Source: Oscillospiraceae bacterium
GTDB taxonomy: Bacteria > Bacillota > Clostridia > Oscillospirales > Ruminococcaceae
Direction of reading: 5' to 3'
Length of the DNA: 5,980 nt
Assembly (NCBI GenBank): GCA_900768735.1
Contig: CAAGDZ010000240.1
Location: 1-5,980, forward strand
Made by a program: the position numbers and the translations under genes. A model generated the notes under the pieces. That model made no database searches and was not told where the DNA came from. It worked only from the letters and a program-made list of their open reading frames with translations. This document shows positions 1-5,828 of the stretch, in pieces (positions within the stretch are counted from its first letter, which is position 1; the number at the start of each line of letters is the position of its first letter).

Positions 1-924
1 ATTGTCGCACCACAGCTTCATACCGATAATGCTCTCGTCACCGGATTTGTATGTACCGTCAAAATACATCTTTTCGCTGTCGTTATCAGCAAACACCTTG
101 CAAGCAATAACGGTATCGGAGATCTTCTCTACGCCGAGCTTTGAAGCTAAGGCGCTGCCGGGAGTTAATCTCAGCTCAACCTCTTCGCCGATCTTTGTAA
201 CATCGGTTACTGTTTCAACCTGAGCGCCGATATTTGCAAAATACTGTCTTTCTATCTGCTCATAGCTTGCGTTGCCCTTGAAGAAAGTGAAATAAGCAAA
301 AATCAGACCGCCGACAACAATAGCTGCCGCAAGAATGATAAGGACAATCGGGAGCACCTTGTTTTTCTGCTTGGGCGGCATTACCGCGAAGTTGCCTGCG
401 TCATACGCCGGCATACCCTGAGGTGCAAACTGCTGACCGTCAGCCTGTGCAAACTGCGCATTAGGCTGTGCATACTGTGCGTTCTGCTGTGCATACTGTG
501 CGTTCTGCTGTGCATACTGCGCGTTAGGCTGTGCGTACTGCGCGTTAGGCTGTGCATACTGCGCGTTAGGCTGTGCGTACTGCGCATTAGGCTGTGCGTA
601 CTGTGTATTAGGCTGTGCGTACTGCGCATTAGGCTGTGCGTACTGCGCATTAGGCTGTGCGTACTGGGCATTAGGCTGTGCATACTGCGCGTTAGGCTGT
701 GCATACTGCGCGTTAGGCTGGGCATACTGCGCGTTAGGCTGTGCGTACTGTGTATTAGGCTGTGCGTACTGTACGTTCTGCTGTGCGTTCTGCGCATCAG
801 GCTGTGTATACTGAGCAGCCTGCTGTGCCTGTTCCGGCTGCTGAGGTACAGCGGAATCGCCGAACTCGTTGAGTACAGCCGCCCAGTTTTCCTGCTGGTT
901 GTTCATGTTCTCGTTGTTATCCAT
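1..924 (-). CDS. Partial membrane protein with Gln/Asn-rich heptad-repeat N-terminus, one TM helix and an extracytoplasmic domain; unknown function
   Basis: I do not recognise this family. The frame is open from the ATG at 922-924 to the left edge: 308 codons, with the C-terminus outside the window. The start is supported by AGAAAGGA six nt upstream. Residues 1-38 are polar and Gln/Asn-rich. Residues 39-164 are 18 consecutive heptads, of which 15 (53-157) follow YAQPNAQ with only A/T and P/Q changes. A linker (165-184) leads to the basic stretch KQKNK (185-189) and a hydrophobic helix at about 191-213. The basic residues before the helix predict the repeat domain in the cytoplasm and residues from about 215 onward outside. 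There is no cleavable signal peptide. The outer part (SYEQIERQYF onward) looks like a folded mixed alpha/beta domain with single cysteines at 275 and 306, and is cut before its end. It has its own promoter and no operon partner is visible. The CDS call is firm; the role is unknown. Confidence 0.9.
   Translation of the reverse strand, partial: MDNNENMNNQQENWAAVLNEFGDSAVPQQPEQAQQAAQYTQPDAQNAQQNVQYAQPNTQYAQPNAQYAQPNAQYAQPNAQYAQPNAQYAQPNAQYAQPNAQYAQPNTQYAQPNAQYAQPNAQYAQPNAQYAQPNAQYAQQNAQYAQQNAQYAQPNAQFAQADGQQFAPQGMPAYDAGNFAVMPPKQKNKVLPIVLIILAAAIVVGGLIFAYFTFFKGNASYEQIERQYFANIGAQVETVTDVTKIGEEVELRLTPGSALASKLGVEKISDTVIACKVFADNDSEKMYFDGTYKSGDESIIGMKLWCDN
433..810 (-). repeat. Tandem 21-bp in-frame repeat encoding YAQPNAQ heptads
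   Basis: Eighteen consecutive 21-bp units are read in phase, encoding residues 39-164. The most regular core is 454-768, with 15 units that each begin with Tyr. Gln is always CAG here, while Asn, Ala and Tyr codons alternate (AAC/AAT, GCG/GCA, TAC/TAT). Neighbouring units share the same silent variants in blocks, as expected from slippage or unequal exchange. The edge units (YTQPDAQ, NAQQNVQ, FAQADGQ) are the most diverged. There are no spacers between units, so this is a coding minisatellite and not a CRISPR array. Confidence 0.95.
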
Positions 925-930
925 GTTAAT

Positions 931-938
931 TCCTTTCT
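931..938 (-). promoter_or_regulatory. Ribosome binding site of the heptad-repeat gene
   Basis: On the minus strand AGAAAGGA lies six nt before the ATG at 924. It decides the start over the in-frame Met at residue 7. Confidence 0.75.
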
Positions 939-982
939 GCTGAAGTGCTGAAACTAAATTTCAATTTATCCCAAAACGATAA

Positions 983-1004
983 AATAAAGCTAAACAGCTT
1001 TATT
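983..1004 (-). promoter_or_regulatory. Perfect 9-bp inverted repeat at the predicted +1 of the heptad-repeat gene
   Basis: The arms AATAAAGCT (983-991) and AGCTTTATT (996-1004) are perfectly complementary, with a 4-nt loop. With the -10 at 1012-1017, transcription should start near 1005, so the dyad begins at about +1 of the leftward transcript. It could be a repressor operator or a 5'-end hairpin that stabilises the mRNA. There is no U-tract after it, so it is not a typical terminator. The structure is certain; the function is inferred. Confidence 0.5.
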
Positions 1005-1011
1005 AAATTTT

Positions 1012-1040
1012 ATCATATAATAGTGCTGTTTTCAAGTCAA
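1012..1040 (-). promoter_or_regulatory. Sigma-A type promoter for the heptad-repeat gene
   Basis: On the minus strand TTGACT (1040-1035) and TATGAT (1017-1012) are separated by exactly 17 nt. This predicts a start near 1005 and a leader of about 80 nt. Confidence 0.7.
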
Positions 1041-1130
1041 AAATGCCAAAATGCGGGATTTAGCACAAAATTTTATTTAATTTGGTATTTTTGAAGAAAA
1101 ACTGACGCTTTTTTTGTTACTATTTACAAA

Positions 1131-1205
1131 AAATCCGTTTAATATTGATAAATTCAATGCGTAATAGTATAATAATATAAAATCAATGCAAATTCAGACG
1201 GATTT
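1131..1205. repeat. 8-bp inverted repeat bracketing the flavoprotein promoter
   Basis: AAATCCGT at 1131-1138 and its exact reverse complement ACGGATTT at 1198-1205 flank the rightward promoter on both sides, 59 nt apart. A direct repeat TCAATGC also occurs at 1154-1160 (promoter spacer) and 1183-1189 (just after the predicted start). Either pair could bind a regulator. Repeats of this size can arise by chance in AT-rich DNA, so the regulatory role is tentative. Confidence 0.3.
1145..1173 (+). promoter_or_regulatory. Sigma-A type promoter for the flavoprotein gene
   Basis: TTGATA (1145-1150) and a perfect TATAAT (1168-1173) are 17 nt apart on the plus strand. Transcription should start near 1180, giving a leader of about 100 nt before the ATG at 1278. 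Confidence 0.75.
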
Positions 1206-1262
1206 GTGCAAAGTAGATGCTGCGTATGAATTTTATTTCAATTGCAGTACATTCAAACCCGA

Positions 1263-1270
1263 AAAGGAGA
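1263..1270 (+). promoter_or_regulatory. Ribosome binding site of the flavoprotein gene
   Basis: AAAGGAGA ends seven nt before the ATG at 1278. This fixes the start there and not at the in-frame TTG at 1242, which has no such site. Confidence 0.85.
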
Positions 1271-1277
1271 TAATCCC

Positions 1278-1895
1278 ATGAAAGTAATAGCAGCAAACGG
1301 AAGTCCCAGAGCAAACGGCAACACCTACACGGCGCTTGATGCGGCGTGCAAGGAGCTTAATAAAAACGGGATAGAAACCGAGATAGTACATATCGGCCAC
1401 CTGAAACTGACCGGCTGCAAGGCGTGCGGATATTGCGGTAAAAACGGCGGCAAGTGCGCATTTGATGACGGTCTTAATGAGGCTGCTGAAAAGATAAAAG
1501 CCGCCGACGGCCTTATTATAGGAGCGCCGGTCTACTATGCGGGAATAAACGGTACGGTAAAGAGCTTTCTTGACAGACTGTTCTACACCTCGTCCGCTTC
1601 TATGAGATTTAAGCCCGCCGCATCGATAGTGGCGCTTCGCCGCAGCGGCGGTGTCGCAGCTATGGAGGAGATAAACCGCTTTTTCCTGTTCTCGGAGATG
1701 ATTATAACACCGACAAGATACTGGAGCGTAATCCACGGCGGCGCCGCAGGCGAGGCGGCACAGGACGAGGAAGGTATGCAGATTGCCCGCAACATAGGAA
1801 ACAACATGGCATATCTGCTTAAGATGAAAGCCGCGTCATCAGATGTTCAGCCACCCGAGCTTGAAGAAAAAATCAAGACCAATTTTATCCGCTGA
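1278..1895 (+). CDS. Flavodoxin-fold NAD(P)H-dependent FMN oxidoreductase, iron-sulfur flavoprotein-like
   Basis: This is a 205-residue cytoplasmic protein of the multimeric flavodoxin/NADPH-dependent FMN reductase superfamily (COG0655 type). Visible hallmarks are the N-terminal strand plus FMN-phosphate loop (MKVIAANGSPRANGNT, 1-16) and the second flavin loop GAPVYYAGINGTVKSFLDR (82-100). A third Gly-rich loop, RRSGG, lies at 121-125. Between them a cysteine cluster Cys47-X2-Cys50-X2-Cys53-X6-Cys60 matches the CX2CX2CX4-7C pattern of archaeal and clostridial iron-sulfur flavoproteins, which hold a 4Fe-4S cluster. Many relatives keep part of this motif without proof of a cluster, so cofactor content is inferred. 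Length is normal for the family and there is no signal peptide. Likely roles are electron transfer or reduction of quinones, metals or nitro/azo compounds; the substrate cannot be told. It is a single-gene unit with its own promoter and converges on the ABC operon. Confidence 0.93.
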   Translation: MKVIAANGSPRANGNTYTALDAACKELNKNGIETEIVHIGHLKLTGCKACGYCGKNGGKCAFDDGLNEAAEKIKAADGLIIGAPVYYAGINGTVKSFLDRLFYTSSASMRFKPAASIVALRRSGGVAAMEEINRFFLFSEMIITPTRYWSVIHGGAAGEAAQDEEGMQIARNIGNNMAYLLKMKAASSDVQPPELEEKIKTNFIR

Positions 1896-1935
1896 TAAAT
1901 CAAGTTTTATGAAATTAAATAGCTAAATAGCAGGA

Positions 1936-1971
1936 AAAGCCGCGTAAACCCTCAATGGTTTACGCGGCTTT
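1936..1971. terminator. Bidirectional intrinsic terminator between convergent genes
   Basis: A perfect 15-bp stem has arms at 1936-1950 and 1957-1971, with a 6-nt loop (CTCAAT on plus). It lies 40 nt after the flavoprotein stop and 28 nt after the ABC operon stop. The stem's outer A/T pairs supply a short U-run in either direction: TTT then GTCAATCTTT rightward, TTTT leftward. The U-tracts are modest, but the stem is very stable and sits where both units should end. Confidence 0.8.
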
Positions 1972-1999
1972 GTCAATCTTTCGAGGTTGCTATTGCCGT

Positions 2000-3766
2000 T
2001 TATTTCTGTGCGGTGTACAGCTTATAATAATCGCCCTTCTTTGCGAGCAGTTCTTCGTGCGTGCCCGCCTCGGTAATACCCTTATTATTGATGAACATTA
2101 TTTTATCGCAGTTTTTTATTGTTGACAGGCGGTGCGCTATGATAAAGCTGGTTCTGCCCTTTAACAGCTCCTGAAGTCCCTTTTGAAGTTCTTTTTCGGT
2201 TTTCGCATCGATAGACGAGGTTGCCTCGTCAAGTATCAGTATTTTCGGGTCGGAGATAAGCGTGCGTGCAAATGAAACCAGCTGACGCTGACCGCCGGAA
2301 AGCTGTGAGCCGCCCTCGTACATCTCGGTCTGATAGCCTTTATCAAGTCCCATGATAAAATCATCTGCACATACGGTTTTTGCCGCTTTTCGTATCTCGT
2401 CCATTGTCGCGTCAAGCTTGCCGTAGCGGATATTATTTTCTATACTGCCCGAAAAGATAAAGCTGTCCTGAAGCATTATTCCCATCTGCTCGCGAAGCGA
2501 ATGGAGCGTGACCTTGCTTATATCCTGTCCGTCGATTAAAATCTGACCGCCGTTTATATTATAAAAACGTGAGATTAGATTTACGATAGTCGTTTTGCCC
2601 GCGCCCGTAGGTCCTACTAGTGCGACGCTCTCGCCCGGATTTACCTTGAAGCTTACGTTTTCGAGTATGTTTTTGCCCTCTTCATAGGCAAAGGTAACAT
2701 TTTTAAACTCGACCTCGCCTGTTATTTTCGGGAGTTCGGCGGCGCCTATCTCGTCCTTTACCGGCACAGGCTCGTCCATAGTTTCAAATATACGCTCAAG
2801 ATAAGCGACAGCGTTTATGAAGTTATTGTACAGGCTCGCGATATTTATGATAGGCTGCCAGAAGCGCGACGAATAGTTGCTCATGGCGAGTATGCTTCCG
2901 AGCGATACGGCAGGATAGCCGATAATCAGCAAGCCGACAAAGTACAGCCCCGAATCCACAACCGCCCTTATATTATCAACTGAAAAGCTTACAAAGTTGT
3001 TTACCGTGACCGCCTTCATCCACGACTTGCGGTAAGCTGTGGACAGCCTGCGGAATATGCCGAGGTTTTCGTTTTCGCGGGCAAAGCTCTGGGTTACTCT
3101 TATGCAGTTTATGCTCTCGGCAAGGTATGCGGTCTGGTTAGAGTTCTTGTTTGATACCTGCTGCCATGCGCGGCGCTGTTTGTTTTTTAAGAATATCATT
3201 ATTAAAATGAAAACAGGTACACCCGCAAAGATAACCAGTGCCAGCCTTACGTCAACCATAAACATAAAAACAGTAATAAATATCAGGTTGAATATCTCGA
3301 GGATAAAGTTAATTATGCCGTTTGTCAGCATATCCGACACGTTGTTTACATAGTTTACTACTCTTACAAGGATTTTTCCCTGCGGTCTGTCATCATAGTA
3401 CTGAAACGGAAGCTCCTGCAGGTGTGCAAACAAGTCTTTTCTGATGTCGTATATCATCAGCTGACCCGCCTTTGTCATTATCCTCTGACGGATATTTCCC
3501 AGAATAACGCTCACTACAATCGACACCAGAAAAGCCGCCGACAGGATTATTATGTAGGTTATATCCCCGTTCGGTATCGCGACGTCCACCGCCTCTTTTG
3601 AGAGCAGAGGCGCGATAAGCGCTACCACCGCAGATATAGCAGAAAGCGTGAGCGCGAGTATTATCTTCCATTTATAGCGCTTTACATACACCATCGCACG
3701 CTTAAAATGCGCGAAGTCGAATGGGGTTTCAAGCGTTTCGTCAATATCATATTTATTTCTTGCCAT
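2000..3766 (-). CDS. Heterodimeric ABC exporter, catalytically competent subunit (permease-ATPase fusion)
   Basis: This 588-residue half-transporter has an ABC type IV exporter fold. An N-terminal elbow region (1-33) is followed by six predicted TM helices at about 34-56, 70-90, 149-170, 174-194, 258-283 and 286-312. The nucleotide-binding domain spans about 350-588. Its motifs are intact: A-loop Tyr361, Walker A GPTGAGKTT (385-393), Q-loop Gln433, signature LSGGQ (489-493), Walker B ILILDE with catalytic Glu514, and switch His545 in IIAHR. By analogy with TM287/288, LmrCD and BmrCD it should pair with the upstream subunit and carry the hydrolysing site together with that subunit's LSGGQ. It is the second gene of the operon. 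Its ATG directly follows the partner's TAA, and its ribosome binding site lies inside the partner's last codons, so translation is probably coupled. Substrate is unknown; drugs, peptides or lipids are the usual cargo. Confidence 0.96.
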   Translation of the reverse strand: MARNKYDIDETLETPFDFAHFKRAMVYVKRYKWKIILALTLSAISAVVALIAPLLSKEAVDVAIPNGDITYIIILSAAFLVSIVVSVILGNIRQRIMTKAGQLMIYDIRKDLFAHLQELPFQYYDDRPQGKILVRVVNYVNNVSDMLTNGIINFILEIFNLIFITVFMFMVDVRLALVIFAGVPVFILIMIFLKNKQRRAWQQVSNKNSNQTAYLAESINCIRVTQSFARENENLGIFRRLSTAYRKSWMKAVTVNNFVSFSVDNIRAVVDSGLYFVGLLIIGYPAVSLGSILAMSNYSSRFWQPIINIASLYNNFINAVAYLERIFETMDEPVPVKDEIGAAELPKITGEVEFKNVTFAYEEGKNILENVSFKVNPGESVALVGPTGAGKTTIVNLISRFYNINGGQILIDGQDISKVTLHSLREQMGIMLQDSFIFSGSIENNIRYGKLDATMDEIRKAAKTVCADDFIMGLDKGYQTEMYEGGSQLSGGQRQLVSFARTLISDPKILILDEATSSIDAKTEKELQKGLQELLKGRTSFIIAHRLSTIKNCDKIMFINNKGITEAGTHEELLAKKGDYYKLYTAQK

Positions 3767-5521
3767 TTATACCGCCTCCTGTTCATTTCCGTTCTGAAGC
3801 GAATAAATCTCGTAATAATAGCCCTTTTGCCGCATAAGCTCGTCATGCGTGCCGAACTCCTTTACCCTGCCGTCCTCTAAAATCATTATGCGGTCGGCGT
3901 GACGCGCGGACGAGGTGCGCTGTGCTATTATCAGCTTTGTGCACTTAAAATCAAGCTTCGTCAGATTTTCCTGTATCTCGCTTTCGGTTTCCATATCAAG
4001 CGCCGAGGTTGTATCATCGAGTATCAGTATTGAAGGACGGATAGCCATAGCACGCGCAAGCGCGATACGCTGTTTCTGACCGCCGGACAGACCTACGCCG
4101 CGCTCGCCGATAATCGTGTCATACTGCTCCGGCATTTTTTCGATAAAGCCGGCAGAGGCGAGATGTGCAAAGTCCTTCACCTGCTCAAACGGCAGGTCGG
4201 ATCTGCCGTAGGCGATATTTCCGTCCACGGTATCCGAAAACAGCAGTACCTCCTGCGTAGTCATGCCAATGTTGCTGCGAAGGACGTCCGGCTCGTAGTC
4301 CTTTACATTTTTACCGCCGACATAGACAGCGCCCTGTGCCGGGTCATAAAACCGCGCGATAAGATTCATGAGCGTTGTCTTGCCCGAGCCTGTCGCGCCC
4401 ATGATAACCAACGTTTCGCCGTCCTTGATGTCAAGATTTATATTATCAAGCACGGTCTTGCCGTCAAACTTTACGGTCACGTTTTCAAAGCGGATATCGC
4501 CGCCGATTTTCGGACGCTCCTCGCTGTTGTGGTTATTGACAATATCGGGGCGGGCGTAGTATACCTCAATGATTTTTGATATGCTGGCAAAAAATCTCTG
4601 CAAATCGTTTATCAGCATACCGATATTTCTCATGGCGTTTGCTATTACCCATAAAAGTCCCGAGAAAACCGTATACTGTGCAATTGTTATTCTGCCGTTT
4701 ATTACAAAGATACCGCCGACAAGCATCTGCACTACCCAGAGACCCTGCGCAAGTATTTCTATGTATGGCTGGTAGGTAAGCCATACCATAGCCGCCTTCT
4801 GGTTGTACTCGCAGTATTCTTTGTTGTACCTGTCAAAATCCTCTTTTTCGTATTCTTCACGCGCAAACGCCTTTACCACACGGTTTGCGGCGATGTTCTC
4901 CTGTGCCTTTGTATTCAGTCTGGAGAGCTTTTCACGCAGAACGACATACTTAGGTCCTACGCGCTTTGCAAACATTCTGGTAACTATGAACAATATCGGC
5001 GTCAGCGACAAAATGCACAGCGTCATCAGCCAGTCAAGCGTAAAGAAATACACGACAGTATATATAAAGAGAGCCAGGCTCTCTACCACCATCATAATAA
5101 TCCATGCGATTGAGTGGCGTATCATTTCAAGGTCGCCCGTAAGCCTTGTTACAAGGTCGCCGCGTGTATGGGTGTCGAAAAAGTGCATATCCTGATTCTG
5201 AATATGCTCGAAAAGCTTGTTTCTCACCTTCTGCAAAACTCCCTGTGAGACAACCTCGTACAGCATTTTTGCAAGAAATTGCAGGCAGGTGCGCACGAAC
5301 ACGAACAAAATCATCGCTATGCAGAGCAGTATGAGCAAATCTCTCTGATTTTCGATGTTTTCGAGGGCATTCGGCGAGGAGATGAAAATATCGATTATTT
5401 TTTCTACAATAATAGGGCCTGTTAAGTAAAACGACTGAATAATTACCGACAGACACAGCGCGCAGGCATATATCGGACGATAGCCCTTCAGGTTTCCCCA
5501 TAGCCATTTAAGCTGGAACAT
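3767..5521 (-). CDS. Heterodimeric ABC exporter, degenerate-site subunit (permease-ATPase fusion)
   Basis: This 584-residue half-transporter is the first gene of the operon. Predicted TM helices lie at about 17-39, 62-84, 137-160, 161-182, 250-275 and 283-305, with the nucleotide-binding domain from about 342. Walker A is GATGSGKTT (375-383), Q-loop Gln423, signature LSGGQ (478-482) and Walker B ILILDD. The catalytic Glu position is Asp503, and the switch His is replaced by Gln534 (IIAQR). The A-loop aromatic is Phe352. This Asp/Gln pair marks the degenerate member of asymmetric exporters (TM287, LmrC and BmrC kind). Its own ATP site should hydrolyse poorly or not at all, while its intact signature completes the partner's active site. 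The start is supported by GGAGG ten nt upstream. A long leader and a strong promoter lie further upstream. The family call is firm; the cargo is unknown. Confidence 0.96.
   Translation of the reverse strand: MFQLKWLWGNLKGYRPIYACALCLSVIIQSFYLTGPIIVEKIIDIFISSPNALENIENQRDLLILLCIAMILFVFVRTCLQFLAKMLYEVVSQGVLQKVRNKLFEHIQNQDMHFFDTHTRGDLVTRLTGDLEMIRHSIAWIIMMVVESLALFIYTVVYFFTLDWLMTLCILSLTPILFIVTRMFAKRVGPKYVVLREKLSRLNTKAQENIAANRVVKAFAREEYEKEDFDRYNKEYCEYNQKAAMVWLTYQPYIEILAQGLWVVQMLVGGIFVINGRITIAQYTVFSGLLWVIANAMRNIGMLINDLQRFFASISKIIEVYYARPDIVNNHNSEERPKIGGDIRFENVTVKFDGKTVLDNINLDIKDGETLVIMGATGSGKTTLMNLIARFYDPAQGAVYVGGKNVKDYEPDVLRSNIGMTTQEVLLFSDTVDGNIAYGRSDLPFEQVKDFAHLASAGFIEKMPEQYDTIIGERGVGLSGGQKQRIALARAMAIRPSILILDDTTSALDMETESEIQENLTKLDFKCTKLIIAQRTSSARHADRIMILEDGRVKEFGTHDELMRQKGYYYEIYSLQNGNEQEAV
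3775..3780 (-). promoter_or_regulatory. Ribosome binding site of the second ABC gene, inside the first
   Basis: On the minus strand a perfect AGGAGG sits eight nt before the ATG at 3766, within the last codons of the upstream gene. The junction reads TAA directly followed by ATG. A strong site plus zero spacing favours coupled, balanced synthesis of the two subunits. Confidence 0.9.
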
Positions 5522-5715
5522 AAGTATAAAACCTCCGTTCTTTTCCCCCGGTTACTGATATGACCGGAATAATGCTTTATTTAGGTTTGCAGTTAGCATG
5601 AGGTAATCGTTTACACGGCAAACGACACTCCCGTGCGGTTTATTGCGACAGTCGGGCAGACAGGTTAAAAAAGCCGCTGTCTTATGCGCTCATCGGTCAA
5701 CGTATCCGTTAAGCT
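5522..5715 (-). promoter_or_regulatory. Long structured 5' leader of the ABC exporter operon; possible cis-acting RNA
   Basis: The predicted transcript start near 5715 leaves about 190 untranslated nt before the ABC operon. By hand count this stretch is about 46% GC, against about 27% in the rest of the spacer. Several stems can be drawn: AGACAG/CTGTCT (5658-5663 with 5677-5682), TCGTTT/AAACGA (5607-5612 with 5620-5625), CACGG/CCGTG overlapping the previous one, and CCGGT/ACCGG (5548-5552 with 5563-5567) just upstream of the ribosome binding site (5532-5536). A second GACAG (5647-5651) offers an alternative partner for one arm of the first stem. I do not recognise a known riboswitch class or a T-box motif. 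A role in attenuation or translation control is inferred. Confidence 0.45.
5532..5536 (-). promoter_or_regulatory. Ribosome binding site of the first ABC gene
   Basis: GGAGG on the minus strand lies ten nt before the ATG at 5521, a slightly long spacing. It supports this start, which has the elbow helix and TM1 at normal distances. Confidence 0.75.
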
Positions 5716-5721
5716 TTGGGT

Positions 5722-5750
5722 ATTTTATCACATAGTGATGTCGCTGTCAA
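5722..5750 (-). promoter_or_regulatory. Extended -10 sigma-A promoter of the ABC exporter operon
   Basis: On the minus strand a perfect TTGACA (5750-5745) is 17 nt from TAAAAT (5727-5722). The -10 is preceded by TGA, giving an extended -10 (TGN). It is one of the two best promoters in the window (with 1145-1173) and predicts a start near 5715. Confidence 0.8.
5727..5739. promoter_or_regulatory. Dyad in the spacer of the ABC operon promoter, possible operator
   Basis: ATCAC and GTGAT are perfect 5-bp inverted arms around a 3-nt centre. They lie between the -35 and -10 elements and touch the extended -10. A repressor bound here would block the promoter. The arms are short, so chance is possible. 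Confidence 0.35.
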
Positions 5751-5778
5751 GGGGTTTTCGCCAAATTTTTTAATTATT

Positions 5779-5792
5779 TTTTTAGCTAAAAA
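5779..5792. promoter_or_regulatory. Perfect 14-bp AT-rich palindrome upstream of the ABC promoter
   Basis: TTTTTAGCTAAAAA is fully self-complementary and centred about 38 bp upstream of the -35 of the ABC promoter. It could be a regulator site shared by the two divergent units or simply an A/T tract with intrinsic curvature. Confidence 0.3.
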
Positions 5793-5828
5793 TTTAAGTG
5801 GAAGAAACGGGTAATTATTCTGATTTTC

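Noticed and set aside
381..797. 138-residue minus-strand frame rich in HSLTRSM-like heptads
   Set aside because: It is another frame of the 21-bp repeat. The repeat keeps all units open together, and the frame lacks a ribosome binding site. The 308-codon frame from 924 has a proper start, TM helix and downstream domain.
433..810. CRISPR-like array
   Set aside because: The 21-bp units abut with no spacers and are read in frame as protein.
1041..1130. Extra promoter using TTTACA at 1123-1128
   Set aside because: The matching -10 at a 17-nt spacing would be TGATAA, much weaker than the nearby TTGATA-17-TATAAT pair.
1242..1277. TTG start extending the flavoprotein by 12 residues
   Set aside because: The extension runs through the ribosome binding site used by the ATG at 1278. 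The flavodoxin first strand begins right at that ATG.
1233..1736. 167-residue frame antisense to the flavoprotein
   Set aside because: No recognisable domain and no ribosome binding site. It lies opposite a clear flavodoxin-fold gene.
4163..4579. 138-residue plus-strand frame across the ABC nucleotide-binding domain
   Set aside because: It is antisense to conserved Walker and signature regions, with no start signal or known motif.
5127..5507. 126-residue minus-strand frame overlapping the first ABC gene
   Set aside because: It is a shifted frame within the coding region of TM helices 1-3. The ABC frame carries the family motifs.
5668..5673. Intrinsic terminator ending in six U within the ABC leader
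   Set aside because: The U-run lies in the loop of the AGACAG/CTGTCT stem, and I find no strong GC stem directly before it. It is kept only as a part of the leader worth testing.
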